A DNA stretch of 64,000 bases. It comes from Eleusine coracana subsp. coracana (lineage: Eukaryota; Streptophyta; Magnoliopsida; Poales; Poaceae). A model generated the notes under the pieces. That model was not told the DNA's origin and did not search any database. It worked only from the letters and a program-made list of their open reading frames with translations. Position 1 is the stretch's first letter. Each line of letters opens with the position of its first letter. Shown here one piece after another: positions 1 through 10,907 of this stretch. The stretch lies in NCBI GenBank assembly GCA_032690845.1, contig CM064424.1:42173511-42237510 (forward strand), in the 5' to 3' direction. A program made the translations under genes and the position numbers.

Positions 1-162
1 TCAGGACTGCCCAAGCCATTTTTCCGTCCGCCTCCACCAGCTGCAGCTACTGCCAAGGGACCCAGCGGTGCTTCTGCAGCAGCAAGATGTGCCCCTACAC
101 CTTCTGTGAGCTCAGGTAAAAATTTTGTGTAAGTACCAACTAGTAGTGCCTCCTCTGTCTCT

Positions 163-1044
163 TTGACGGGATGCACTACAGGGATTCAGTGCCACCACTA
201 CCATGAACTTGGTCATGTGCAAAAAGATTGCCCAAATAGGCAAGCATACGTAGCGATAGACGATGGAGGTTACATGAGCGCCTCCGATATGGAGGATGAG
301 GAGGAAGATGTTGCTCCCGCCAGCGGCAACCTCGTCCTTGGAGGCGGAGACACCACGAGCTACATGAATATTATTGTTCAGCATGTCCTTAGCACGCAAG
401 TCCAACAGCTCGAGATGATGCAGCGCCACAACTTGTTCCAGATTTTCTTTATCATCAAGAACCACCAAGCACGTGTCATCATTGATGGAGGGAGCTGCAA
501 TAACTTGGAGAGTTTAGATGTGGTCCAGAAGCTTGCCTTGACCACACGCCCACATCCACATCCATACTACATTCAGCGGTTAAATGACTTTGGAAAAGCT
601 AAAGTAACACAAACTTGTAGAGTTCCTTTTTCCATTAGTTCTTATGTGGATTCTATTGATTTTGATGTTGTACCCATGCAAGCATGTTCACTTTTATTGG
701 GTAGACCTTGGGAATTTGATAATGATGCTATACACTATGCTAAAATTAATAAGTACACTTCTATGCATAAAGGAACTAAAATTACTTTGTTACCATTGAC
801 CCGTGCTAAAATTGTACAAGTTGGTTTAGAAAGAGCTGCTAGTTTGAAAAATAAAGAACCTGAAATTCAGCAACCTATTAATTCTGATTCTACACCTAGC
901 AATGTTAATTATTCTTCAAGTTCTAAGGGTGTTGTAATGAAATTACAAGGTCGTTCATGTCTTGCAACAAAAACTGAACTTGCTGAAATTTCTGCTGCTG
1001 ATGATATCTGTTATGCTTTCATATGCAAACAAGCTTTGTTTTGA
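163..1044 (+). pseudogene. gag C-terminus and aspartic protease of gypsy family A
   Basis: The frame opens with a retroviral-type zinc knuckle, CHHYHELGHVQKDC (about 172-216), in which the second cysteine of the CCHC pattern reads tyrosine. An acidic linker follows, then a protease region with VIIDGGSCNNL (about 475-510), the variant aspartic protease motif usual in plant gypsy elements, and LLLGRPWEFD further on. There is no start codon because the frame enters from upstream gag. The frame ends at a TGA at 1042. Gag would bind RNA and protease would process the polyprotein. Confidence 0.8.
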
Positions 1045-2004
1045 CTTGATGATATTGCTTCTATTGCTTTGCCTCCTGCTGTCACTAGCATTTTGTAGGA
1101 GTATGAGGATGTTTTCCTAGCTGAGATGCCTCCAGGATTGTCACCTTTGAGAGGGATTGAGCATCAAATTGATTTGATTCTAGGTGCTACTTTGCCAAAC
1201 CGTGTTACCTATAAATCCACTCCTGAGGAGACTAAGGAAATTCAATGACAAGTCCAAGACCTTTTTGATCGTGGTTATGGTTGTCAATTACTTAGTCCTT
1301 GTACTGTTCCAGTACTTTTGGCTCCTAAGAAAGATGGTACTTGGCGTACATGTGTAGATTGTAGAGCCATTAATAATATTAATATTAGGTATCATAATCC
1401 TATTCCTAGGCTGGATGACATGCTTGATGAGTTATGTGGTGCTATAATTTTCACTAAAATTAACTTGCGTAGTGGCTACCATCAAATTAGAATGAAACTT
1501 GGAGATGAATAGAAAACAACTTTCACCAAATTTAGTTTGTATGAGTGGTTAGAAATGCCTTTTGGTTTAACTAATGCACCTACTACTTTCATGCGTTTGA
1601 TGAATAATGTTTTAAGAGCTTTCACTGGAAAATTTGTGGTAGTTTACTTTGATGATATTTTGATTTATAGCAAGTTAATGGATGAACATATGAATCATTT
1701 GTGCGCTATTTTTTATGCTTTTTGAGCTGCACATTTATCTGGTCTCTTTTCTTGGTGATGTTGTGAAGTGGACCTTTTGTACGGATTGAGTCTCTTTTCT
1801 TCGCGATGTTGTGACTCCGTAGGGAATTGAGGTGGATGAGGCAAAAATTGAAGCCATAAAGAGCTGGCCGGCTCCAAAGACTATCACACAAGTGAGGAGT
1901 TTTCTTGGTCTTGTAGGTTTCTACCATTGCTTTGTCAAAGATTTCAGCACCATCGCTGCTACATGAGTTGACAAAGAAGCGCGTTGAGTTCCATTGGGAT
2001 AAGG
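1045..2004 (+). pseudogene. reverse transcriptase remnant of gypsy family A
   Basis: Pieces of one RT domain can be read in order: EYEDVF near 1100, LLAPKKDGTWRTCVDCRAIN at 1315-1375, KINLRSGYHQI at 1455-1490, EMPFGLTNAPTTF at 1550-1590 and VVYFDDILIYSK at 1637-1672. The YxDD-type aspartates are intact, but the motif A aspartate reads asparagine (KINL, where KIDL is usual). Stops interrupt at several points, for example TAG at 1510 where tryptophan is expected. The 1726-1990 stretch decodes in shifted frames to the connection region (VRSFLGLVGFYH near 1893). The RNase H domain is missing: FHWDKEA near 1995 runs directly into integrase sequence. Confidence 0.85.
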
Positions 2005-3131
2005 AGGCCCATGGAGGTGGATTGATGGGTCATTTTGGTGCTAAGAAGACAGAAGATATTTTGATCACACACTTCTTTTGGCCAAGGATAAGAAAAAATG
2101 TTGATTGTTTTGCTGCTTGCTGCACTACTTATCAAAAAGCTAAGTCTCGCTTGAATCCACATGGTTTATACATGCCATTTCCTATTCCTTCTATTCTTTG
2201 AGCGGATATTTCAATGGACTTTGTTTTAGGACTGCCTAGGACTAAGAGGGGGACTGATAACATTTTTGTTGTTGTGAATCGTTTTTCTAAGATGGCATAT
2301 TTTATACCATGTCATAAAACCGATGATGCTAGTCATATTGCTAACCTCTTTTTCAAAGAAATTGTACGTTTGCATGGTATGTCTTCTACTATTATTTCAG
2401 ATTATGATGCAAAATTCTTGAGTCACTTTTGGCACACACTTTAGAGTAAGTTGGGTACAAAGTTGCTGTTTTCTATAACTTGTCACCCACAAACTGTTGG
2501 ACAAACTGAGTTGGTGAACCATACTATGGAAAGAATGTTTGCCTCATATTGAGTTTGATTATAATCGGGCAACACATTCTACTGCCAAGGTAAGTTTCTT
2601 CAAGGTAGTGTATGGTTTTGATCCCCGTACTCCACTTGATATACTTCCTCTACCTATTAATGAGAGAGTTCATATTGATGCTAAGGAGCATGCTGAATTT
2701 ATTTTACAAATAAATGAGACCACTCGACTTAGCATTCAAAAGATGAATGGAAAATATAAAATTGCTAGTAGTAAAGGTAGAAAGGAAATAAAACTTGATG
2801 TAGGACATTTAGTGTGGTTACACTTGAGAATGAAAAGATTTCTAGATTTGAGAAAGTATAAATTGATGCCTAGAGCTGATGGTCCATTCAAAATAATTGA
2901 GAAAAGATTAGTTATAATGCATATAAACTTGAGTTGCCTCCCGAGTTCAGGGTTAGTCCTACTTTTAACATTTTAGATTTGAAACCATACTTGGGAGAAG
3001 AGGATGAGCTTGAGTCGAGTACGACTCCACTTCAAAAGGGGGAGGATGACGAGGACATCACTACTACGGATACATTCAACACTCCTCCAATTCTGGACTT
3101 GCAAGGTCCAATGACTAGAGCTCGTGCATGA
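2005..3131 (+). pseudogene. integrase remnant of gypsy family A
   Basis: The N-terminal zinc-binding region is recognisable (GHFGAKKTED at 2030-2060, then the CFAACCTTYQKAKS cysteines near 2107-2148). The catalytic core follows: MDFVLGLPR with the first acidic residue (2214), ISDYDAKF with the second (about 2396) and GQTELVNH (about 2499). A deletion joins the core to PHIEFDYNRA (about 2540) and the C-terminal GHLVWLHLR (about 2802). Stops occur at 2200 and 2442. The reading frame ends at 3131 with GPMTRARA, after crossing the polypurine tract into the 3' LTR, so the last 27 or so codons are LTR sequence. Confidence 0.85.
3034..3046 (+). other. polypurine tract of gypsy family A
   Basis: AAAAGGGGGAGGA lies directly against the start of the LTR (TGACGAGGACATCA). 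It would prime plus-strand DNA synthesis. It is also coding, within the last codons of pol. Confidence 0.8.
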
Positions 3132-3565
3132 CAGCTACATTTAGAGGTAAGCTCGTTCCTACGTTTTTTGTTATATGTCACTTTTGAAAATGGTTTGCTA
3201 CCTAATGATTATATTATGATTAGGAACCATGAAGAGGACCAGAAGATGATGGTAGAAGAACTTGGGGACGTGGAGGACTAGCAAGGATGTGGAAGCTAAG
3301 GTGGAGGCCTAATCAAACCGACTTCAAGTTTGTTTTGGGGCCCAGGACCAGTCCGTACTAAAATGGACACCCAGGACATATACGGACTAGGATTTGGATG
3401 TTCTACATATGCACAGAAATCTAAGGAGAATACTTTTCCAATGCCGCTGGCCTTATGTCAAAATTTCTACAAGTCATCAGGAATCGTCAAAACAAGAGAG
3501 GGTCTAGAATCTGTGTCGGTGCTGCGTCATAGATTTTGGAAGATCGGGAACCCTTGTTCACATCA
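3047..3565 (+). repeat. 3' LTR of gypsy family A, internally deleted
   Basis: It starts TGACGAGGACATCAC and ends CTTGTTCACATCA, matching both ends of the solo LTR at 21705-22593 read in reverse. That copy is 889 bp and this one 519 bp: the middle of the LTR is missing after the shared GAGAGGGTC-AGAATCTGT stretch. The first 85 bases encode the end of pol. Confidence 0.85.
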
Positions 3566-3589
3566 CCTACTTTACATACGGTCCTTAAT

Positions 3590-3997
3590 CTCCCACTTTT
3601 GTGTAAGTAGAGATAGGGCTGCTATGTGGCTTGTTGCTTATTTATTGCTTGTCTATGCTCTTAGTGCTTGCTATTTGCTCGTGATCCTTGTGGGACTTGT
3701 GCTCTTTATCTTGTCAGTAGTTTGCATAAGTAGACTTTTATGCATAGGGCCCTTGCTAGCTAGGTGTATTGTTTGTTCGCTTGGCTTAATCACTAGCTTG
3801 CATAGGAGTTGTTTTGATGTGTGACTCAATGAGATGTATAGGTTGTTGCTACCTTTCTAGGATAATATATCATGCTAGTGTGCTCTCTCTAGTATTGCTT
3901 ACGAGATGTTTCGAGTGGTTGGTTTAGAAGTTAGTGCAAAAGATATTCATGTGAGTTCTCGATTCAACCCCCCTTTCTCGGTCACTTGATTCTTACA
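3590..3997 (+). repeat. 3' end of a copia LTR (SIRE/Maximus-like)
   Basis: This stretch matches the left end of the minus-strand LTR at 35310-37807 read in reverse, including CTAGCTTGCATAGGAGTTGT, ATATCATGCTAGTGTGCTC, a C-rich tract and the terminal CACTTGATTCTTACA. No primer binding site follows at 3998, so it is a truncated or solo LTR. Its left edge is cut by the family A gypsy element. Confidence 0.8.
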
Positions 3998-4190
3998 CGG
4001 ACCCACCCACTCCATAGGAGGGGGCATCGGGGGAGGGAGCCATTGCTGGATCCATGCTAGGGGAGGAGGGCATCGGGGAAGGGAGACATCAGGGAAGGAA
4101 GCCACTGCCAGGGGAGCCTGCTTGGATCCGCGCTGGTGTAAGGGGGCATCGGGGGAGGGCGCCGCTGGATCCACCCCATAGGACGACACC

Positions 4191-4193
<3 letters not shown>

Positions 4194-4229
<36 letters not shown>
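4194..4229. repeat. (GA)n microsatellite
   Basis: About 18 uninterrupted GA units. The 150 bases before it hold a degenerate repeat of GGGCATCGGGGGAGGG-type blocks (near 4021, 4069 and 4147). No gene is supported here. Confidence 0.95.
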
Positions 4230-4232
<3 letters not shown>

Positions 4233-4299
4233 GCCCGGGAGGGGAGATCGATCAGGACAGAGAGATTTGGGACGCGAGGGAGCGATGAGTGTGAGTGGA

Positions 4300-4540
4300 T
4301 AAAAATTTCGGGTCCGAGACTCGGAGAATAGGTGATGCGTGAGTTTGGGAAGCGTCGCCTATTAAAGAGGCCTGATATAAATGATGTGTTTAGTTGAGCC
4401 GAATCACTAATATGTCATTATTGGTGACGTGTCTAGCTGGGTCAAGATATAGATGGCGCATCAATAATATATCAATAGTGGCGCATTTTAAAACCGAGTC
4501 ACTATTTATAGTGTCATATTTGTGCCATTCTTAAATAGTG
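4300..4540. mobile_element. CACTA-type transposon terminus, partial
   Basis: The region carries short, repeated, mutually inverted blocks (GATGCGTGAG, GGTGACGTGTCTAGCTGG, GATGGCGCATC, GTGGCGCATTTTAAAACC) typical of CACTA subterminal repeats, and ends AAATAGTG at 4540. Reversed, that end reads CACTATTT. The opposite end was not found, so this is a fragment. Confidence 0.5.
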
Positions 4541-4639
4541 TTAATTATTATGACTTAACTGGTGTCATTATAAATTACTTATGTGGCTGGTCATCGGTTA
4601 TGTAAAGAGGCTTGTTTGTGAGTGAATGATTATTTGTAG

Positions 4640-4908
4640 GTTAGTGTTAATTATTAGGGTATGTATTTTGATTATGTAAATCATCGAGCGATTAACAGTA
4701 GGTCGGTAATTCTATTAGTACCAATGGATAGTGGGTCACTAATTCTTTGGCTATATCGACAACTGGTCGACCGCTAAAACTTTTAACTACACCATTTACA
4801 ATGACAGGAAATATAGGTCGTTAAAGATCTTTAGCGACCGACTGTGAGTCATTGAAGATCGTTTTAGTGACCAATCATAAGATGACGACAATAAGTTGTG
4901 GTATAGTG
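4640..4908. mobile_element. second CACTA-type terminus, partial
   Basis: Repeated blocks on both strands (GGTCGACCGCTAAAA, GGTCGTTAAAGATC, TTTAGCGACCGAC, GATCGTTTTAGTGACC) lead to GTTGTGGTATAGTG at 4908, a CACTA-like end in reverse. The repeat unit differs from that at 4300-4540, so it is probably another family. Confidence 0.5.
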
Positions 4909-5465
4909 CTTATTAGAGTTTAAACCCCCTAGCTATAATATTGTATGGATCTATTCATGCCACAATTTAGTCATATGCAAATGTCTGTTCGGATTATCTT
5001 GTGCTCTAGGTCCCACAACGCAAATCAGTCATTGAGGAATACTTAGGCTTAGAGGGAGGTCGTAACTCTCGCGTAGAAGTGATCATGATTTGCGCTGGTT
5101 TTATTTTGTTTCATGATCAATAAAAATTTGCACTAACAAACTCCACAAAGGTTTGTACTAAACAAAATGTCAACAAGATAAAATCAGAGGGAGTACATTA
5201 TTGTTTGTATCGAAATAGACACCGACACAAGTTTATATTTGCATTTCAGTCCATTTTGTCTTATGTCCAGGCTTAATCTTGCGTAGAGCTGAAAATATTT
5301 ACAACTCGCCTGCATAAGATAAAGATCGAGTAGACATACAGAAACAACACTGTTCGATTACCAACTTATCCACACATATCCAAACTACTGTTCGGCACAC
5401 TGAACATAATTGTAGAACTTCACAACCTCTGTTGGCAATTAACGGCGGCACCACACGGATCAGCC
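4909..5465. other. intergenic sequence and probable 3' UTR of the oxidoreductase gene
   Basis: No reading frame of note. The part next to 5465 is the likely 3' untranslated region of the minus-strand gene. I could not fix the polyadenylation site; ATTTTGTTT/TTTATT stretches near 5100 would read as AATAAA-like signals on the minus strand. Confidence 0.4.
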
Positions 5466-8400
5466 TTACATCTCGACAATGATCTTGCCGGTGGCATGGC
5501 CCTCCATGCTCCTCTCCCACGCCTTGGTCACATCGCTCAATGCGAACCTCGAGTCAATCAAGGTCTTCAGCTTGCCGTCCTTATGCAGGCCGACCAAGAA
5601 CTCAAGGTCTTCCTTGGTGAGTGACACGAGCATCGGCACCAGCTGCTTCCTGGAGAAGGTCAACCTTTGCAGAGCCCACCGGAGGATTGCGGAGAAGCTT
5701 GGGGTGAGGTCAATCACCTTCCCGGAGTCGCTCAGCACCGGCTCGAATATGGACCAGCTTATCCCAACCGTGCAGTGGACGACGCCGTCGTACTTCTTCC
5801 CCGAGGGGCTTTTCAGGCTGGCTCCTTCGGGAGTCTTGTAGTCGAGCACCTCGTCTGCGCCCAGGCTTTTCACCAGCTCCATGTTTCTTGCGCCACAGGT
5901 GGCAGTGACGTGGAGGCCTGCCAGCCTAGCAAGCTGCACGGCATAGGGGCCGACGCCACCGGATGCAGCAGTGATGAGCACGTTCAAGGGATTTTTGGTG
6001 CCGTCGAACTTAGCACCAATGGATCTTAGGGCCTGGAGAGCGGTGCCAGCTGCAATAGGCAGAGTAGCACCTTCAGCAGCAGAGACCTCAGCAGGTCTCT
6101 TGACAGTCACGCTTTCAGATGACACGGCGTACTCAGCAAGTCCACCTCCATACTGTTATGTCAAAAAATATTTTCGAAAGATCTATGTAAAAAATATATT
6201 GTTTGTGCCATTAAGAGGAGAACTGGAGACTGAATGACACACTAGTATGTAATTCTACACAGCTTTCTTTAAAATCATTAGCCAGAGTCTATGCTTACGA
6301 ATAAGTTCAACATGGCAACAACTCGATCTCCAGCTTGCAACCCTTCCACCCCAGGACCAACCTCAACTACAATTCCTGCAATATCAGTCACTGCAAAACA
6401 TGGAGGGAAATTAATAGATCTGATTTCTAGAAATTCGTAACATTCAATACAAAATCATGCACAGGTCAATCATTGCTTTATCTTTTTTAGTTGGCAAAAC
6501 TGGCTTATGCCCGCTTGATAATACACTAACTTCTTTTCGACAACAAATGCCAAGAATTGCTTCAACTCAGAGGAGATTGATACAGCTACTTTAATTATTT
6601 GTAGTCTTTACACTTGTACCCGTTATTAAATAAGAACCTTTATGCTCAAGATTTCATACGCACACAACTTCATACGTAGATACCAGAGATACATATTATC
6701 AAGTCACATGTATCACAAAGTACTAGTTGTGAGAACTAAACATGCCCCATATTAAACTGTGCTTGTACAAAATAAAGATATACTCCATCCGTCCTAAAAT
6801 AATTGATGTTTTACCTCCGGGCACGGGAATTAAGGAGAAATGTAAAAGGTAGATGCACAGGAAATAAGGAGGAGAGAGATAGAGATAGGGATATATTGAA
6901 AAGAGAGAAAATTATATTGAGAAGTAAGAATGACAATTATTTTAGGAGAAATAGAGTTAGCTAGAGTGTCAAATATTTTGGGACAGAGGGAATACTATAA
7001 ACCACAAACCCCAGAGATAAGCCTCGGACATCGATCAAATAACAAGCTCAGTTATTGCTCCTTGGTTGGAAATCAAATCAACATTATGAACTACAGACAA
7101 TCGTCAAGGTTTGGAACTAGTACATAACAATGCTTAAGGCCTCAGTGAAGAATGAGGATGATTACCTGGGATACAAGGGAATTTACGAGGCAACAAAGGT
7201 CGCCCAAAATGTCCTTGCTGTATCTTCCAGTCCACCGGATTGATTGCTGCTGCTTCCAGCTTCAACAGAAGCTCATCCTTCTTGGCCGAAGGGACGGGGA
7301 CCTCCACATGCTGCATCAGATACTCTGGAATTCAAAACTTGACTGATGGGTATCTTCCTACGAAAGACTGGCTGCATGCAGAATAAGCCAAGCTGACCGC
7401 AGTTTCCCCCTCACCAAAAAATGACCACAACAACTAGGCAAATAGTAGTATTAATAATTTAAAAAGTAACCAATTAGCAGCCAATCCCATGACTCCTCGT
7501 GGGTTACTCCCAAAAAACTTCTCATCGTCTATGTTTGGTACGAACGACCATGTTCGCTTTATCTCTCACTTTCTGGAGACATATAACTGGGGATAAACTA
7601 ATAGAATGGAACAAGCTGCTGGTCAAACTTGCTACAGTTCGACTAATAGATGAACCAGATACTTTTACTTGTCACCTTCATCAGAACAGCATTTTCTCAG
7701 TGAGTTCTTTGTATACCACGATTTTGCTACAACCTAGTTCATATCTTAACAAACTGTGGAAAATTAAACTGCCCCTCAAAATTAAAATATTCCTATGATA
7801 CCTTGCTACAACGGTGACCTTAATGAAGGACAACCTAAAAAAGAAGAAGTGGAAAGGTAGTCTCAAATATAGTTTTTGTAATTATAACAAAACTATACAA
7901 CACCTCTTCTTAAGTGTCACATTGCTAGAACCCTTTGACAACTACTAAACATAGCTATTGGTCTGTCAACACCCATCATTATTAATATTAATCATATGGC
8001 GGGTGACTCGATCGAGGCATGGAGGCTGCATAATAAAAGGATCATCATGGTTGGAGTTGCGGCAATACTTTGGGCCATTTGGCTTAGTCGTAACGATGTT
8101 GTGTTTAACAAAAAACTGGTTATTAATTGTATGCAGGTTTTATTCAGAGCCACATACCAGCTAAGGCACTGGAGGCTGGATGTGAAACAATCGATGAGGG
8201 GGATCTAATCATAACGTCCCGGCGGATAGGGACAGTGGCAATGGAAATTTTTTCAAAGAATGGATGGCCATATCAGTCTAGAATCTGTTTATAGTCATTT
8301 CTTTGTGTGTGTTTTATTGCTCTCGAAACTTTGTAATAATTTGCGGGACCGGGCTGTATGCACCTAAAATGCAAAAAGCCGGAAACCCTTTTCCATTATC

Positions 8401-9160
8401 TAAAAAATGTTCACTTTATCTCAAACCAACGAAATAACCTTGTTAATTAGAGGAAAAAGTAAAAATTACTTATTACTATCATTATACAAAACTTAGGCTA
8501 AAATATACCTCCACATATTTCCTAAATTATCGACCATTACCATTATAACAACAATAACCCAAAATATATAAATATAAGTTTTAATATTAATTAACATTAT
8601 CCTTAAAAAACAGTAAGTCTAGATTACTAATCCATATTTTTAAATTACTAAGGATTTCTGCTAGTAGTACAATCAATAAAAGATAATAGTAGTAAAAAAA
8701 ACAAACAGTATATATAAGTGGTAAAATAATATTGTTGGATTATTATACTAGACTATTTTTTAAATAGGCTGTCAAGTTAACAAGTTTGACGAATATTAGC
8801 CAAAGCATTAATGAGAGGTGAGCTGAAAGGAGATGAAACCACGTACTATACATATACTTTTTCTCCAATATAACTCGCCTCTTGTACTAAATGAAATGAT
8901 GTATAGCATGGACTATTTCAATTATCAAATAAATGTTTTATTTTTAGAAAACAGTAAAAGAAAATAGACCATGATGACTAGCCCCACGAAGCTCTTTTTC
9001 GGAAGGAAAAAAAAACATCACCAAGCTCATTCGACTTTTGAGTCCCCGCCAAGTCCAGTGGTATCAACCCCGCAAAACAGAGGTTCGTTACCTTGAGCCC
9101 TGCGGAGCCTCCGCCGTAGGCGTCGTACTGCACGGCGCGCATCTTAGCCGGCGTGGCCAT
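5466..9160 (-). CDS. quinone oxidoreductase-like protein (ceQORH type), four exons
   Basis: Exons on the minus strand are 9160-9092, 7310-7166, 6390-6299 and 6152-5466. All introns are GT-AG, phases join cleanly, and the product is 330 codons with no internal stop. Residues 1-110 form the GroES-like half of a zinc-free medium-chain dehydrogenase/reductase (HVEVPVPSAKKDELLLKLEA, INPVDWKI, TDIAGIVVEVGPGVEGL, GDRVVAML). The Rossmann half follows, with AASGGVG at 164-170 as the NADPH-binding glycine motif and ADEVLDYKTP near 200. The sequence resembles the plant chloroplast-envelope quinone oxidoreductase homologue, whose usual length is also close to 330. That family reduces electrophilic enones or quinones using NADPH. 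No cleavable transit peptide is evident, as is usual for that protein. Exon 2 was started at CAT (7310) because it gives an in-frame join to LK. This is the only intact host gene in the window. Confidence 0.93.
6780..6997. mobile_element. Stowaway-like MITE in intron 2
   Basis: The left end TACTCCATCCGTCCTAAAAT and the right end ATTTTGGGACAGAGGGAATA are inverted copies, flanked by TA. They match the Tc1/mariner-type Stowaway consensus CTCCCTCCGTCCCAAAAT. It has no coding capacity. Confidence 0.85.
7480..8410 (+). mobile_element. 5'-truncated LINE fragment in intron 1
   Basis: Plus-strand frames decode to the end of a plant L1-like ORF2: a zf-RVT-type stretch (HQNSIFSVSSLYTTILLQ, LWKIKLPLKIKIFL near 7750-7797) and, after a deletion, ILWAIWLSRNDVVFNKKL (about 8062-8118). 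The element ends in AAAATGCAAAAAGCCGG and a short A-rich tail near 8410. A related fragment at 49430-50400 has the same MWLSRNDVVFDK motif. It lies antisense to the host gene. Translation is destroyed by stops. Confidence 0.8.
8411..9091. other. AT-rich remainder of intron 1
   Basis: Strongly AT-rich with no coding frame or recognised element. The donor site of intron 1 is at 9091-9090 on the minus strand (AAG then GTAACG). Confidence 0.5.
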
Positions 9161-9539
9161 CGGAAGAAGAGCGGGGACCTTGAGAGGGTGCTTTGCACGA
9201 ACGTTGCTTGGTTTTGGTTTGCCTTCCGGTTCAGGCCGCCAAGGATATAAACGCGAGGATGCTATAACTAATCGGGTGCTTTAAGGCATGGGGCCCGTGT
9301 GCACATTTTGTGTCTGGGGAAGGCAACGTCCTAGCTAGTTTATCAAACCGTAGTGATATTATTATCTGATCTCTGCTTTCGGGTGTAGGCTGTATCGGTA
9401 GTTACCCATCGTCGGTTGGAGCTTGGAGGTGCCGCCGGTGGAACGTTACGTAAGCCGGCGGCGCAACGAGAGAACCGCCACCACCTCGCGACAATAGCAT
9501 CGTCTGCTCGGCTTGCTACGTGCTCCGTCCCCTGCCGGC
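9161..9539 (-). promoter_or_regulatory. probable 5' UTR and promoter of the oxidoreductase gene
   Basis: The stretch directly upstream of the minus-strand ATG (9160) has no reading frame of note. A minus-strand TTTATATCC at about 9251-9242, roughly 85 bases before the ATG, is a possible TATA box. Further upstream, from 9540, MITE sequence begins, so the unbroken proximal promoter is at most about 380 bases. Confidence 0.45.
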
Positions 9540-10223
9540 TAAGAGCAAGTTTAATAAAAGAGTCAGTCCACTCTAATGCATGCGTAAGTTTAGTGACATA
9601 TCACTCAACTTTTTTTTTATAAACTCATGCCACTCAACGTTATCACCAACGAACAGTCAGTACACATAGAGGGCTCTCTACTGAGTGAGCTATTAGTTTG
9701 AATATTCAATTACTCCCGTGCAATCACCGGCGTTAGTAAAGAATAAGAAACACTACTCCTCCGTTCTTGATTTCCTGTCGTTTCCGACAAACTTTTGGTA
9801 CTGCCGGCAAGCTAATTCAGCTGGTCCGAACGACAACTAAAAAAGGATGGATGGAGTACTTTTTTTCTCTGGGCGTTTCAATGGTCTGGCTCATCAAAAC
9901 GTTTGTTTTTTTTTTCTCTTTTCTCTTCTCATGACTCAAGCTAGGATTTCTGTGACCAGTGACTCAAGCTCTTCCTGGTGGGCAAGTGCCTCGGCTCGGG
10001 AGAGAAGGAGAAGAAGAAAAAGAGAGGAAAAATGGAAAAAGGAAAAAAATAACAGGGTCCACTGTTAATAGGCCTCATTTTGCTAGGAGCCTAGTTGGCT
10101 GATTTGAGAGGGCTACTAAAATAAGAAGGGGATAGGGAGCTCGCAGAAGTTTGTTTTTTAATCAGGTTCTCAAAAAATAGAGTAGGAGACCTCTTTAATT
10201 GAGAGGTCCATTGGAGATGCTCT
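9540..10223. mobile_element. Harbinger/Tourist-like non-autonomous element
   Basis: The left end TAAGAGCAAGTTTAATAAAAG and the right end, reversed (TAAGAGCATCTCCAATGGAC), share TAAGAGCA and a looser match beyond, with TAA/TTA at both edges as for PIF/Harbinger insertions. The sequence between is non-coding and contains a second MITE. Confidence 0.55.
9754..9858. mobile_element. Stowaway-like MITE nested in the Harbinger-like element
   Basis: TACTCCTCCGTTCTTGATTT on the left pairs with GGATGGATGGAGTA on the right, and TGTCGTT with AACGACA inside. TA borders both sides. Length is about 105 bp. Confidence 0.65.
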
Positions 10224-10592
10224 TATTTTGGATATGGCACTTGTGTTGTTGGCTCAGCTATCATAATTTCTAGTTATACTTATGCAAAGAGGTGTGACAT
10301 GGCGAGTTAAGTTTCATATGTGGTTCACCGAACAATGCAATATATAAATCCTTGAAAGAAAGGAGCATAATAAAATTCTTATTTTGATTCATTGTTGTTT
10401 CTATGATTCCACTTCCAAAGTGAGGAATAATCGATTCATCAACAAATAGTAGATTAACCAAGATAATGGCAGTACTGCATCGTCACTTTGTGGCTACATA
10501 TAGTATCACAGTTCACAGCACCTCAGCAAACAGCAAAACAAAAGTTCTTGAACATCATGCATGGGTTTTAAACACACACATTAGCTAGCATG
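10224..10592. other. unassigned intergenic sequence
   Basis: No supported gene or repeat between the MITE and the hAT element. The last eight bases before 10601 are the target duplication of the hAT. Confidence 0.4.
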
Positions 10593-10625
10593 ATGCAGCC
10601 CAGAGGCGGGCGTAGCTGGTTGGCT

Positions 10626-10645
10626 GGGTATTCCCAGGAATACCC
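10626..10645. repeat. subterminal palindrome of the hAT left end
   Basis: GGGTATTCC, two bases, then GGAATACCC: perfect 9-bp arms. The right end has a matching smaller palindrome, CTTGGGAATACCCAAG, at 18386-18401. Confidence 0.85.
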
Positions 10646-10907
10646 AACAAATTGGAAAAAAATTCCAGCAAAGCAGACACTTGGCCCAGCCCACGACTAC
10701 ACACCGGCACCGGCACACGAGCGGCCAAGCCCGACGACACGAGAGAGGCTGCAAACCCTAGGGCCTAGGCGGTGGTGGCGGCGGCGGCTGCTGGCACCCG
10801 AGCCTGACAACAATTCTCCCTCACCGACTGTCGGCTGACCCCCAACCGTCAGGCTGTCTGGCTGTGACCCGCCCCCCCCCCCCCCCCCTCCTGCAGGCTG
10901 CAGCAGC

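Larger units (their letters stand above)
1..3565 (+). mobile_element. Ty3/gypsy LTR retrotransposon, 3' part (family A)
   Basis: Order on the plus strand is gag zinc knuckle, protease, reverse transcriptase, integrase, polypurine tract, 3' LTR, which is the gypsy order. The 5' LTR and most of gag lie left of the window. The coding part is broken by many stops and at least two internal deletions (RNase H, and part of the integrase), so the copy is dead. Two further LTRs of the same family occur at 21705-22593 and 58297-58626, both in inverse orientation; they fix the LTR ends used here. Family identity beyond gypsy was not established; no chromodomain was seen. Confidence 0.9.

Noticed and set aside
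3330..3824. A 164-codon frame with hydrophobic C-terminal stretches, like a membrane protein
   Set aside because: It spans the end of the gypsy LTR and a copia LTR fragment, both recognised as repeats elsewhere in the window.
5128..5200. CAGAGGGAGTACA resembling a Stowaway right end
   Set aside because: No matching left end was found at a plausible distance.
10590..10838. An 82-codon arginine/proline-rich frame
   Set aside because: It starts within the hAT target duplication and crosses the hAT end; it reflects GC composition only.
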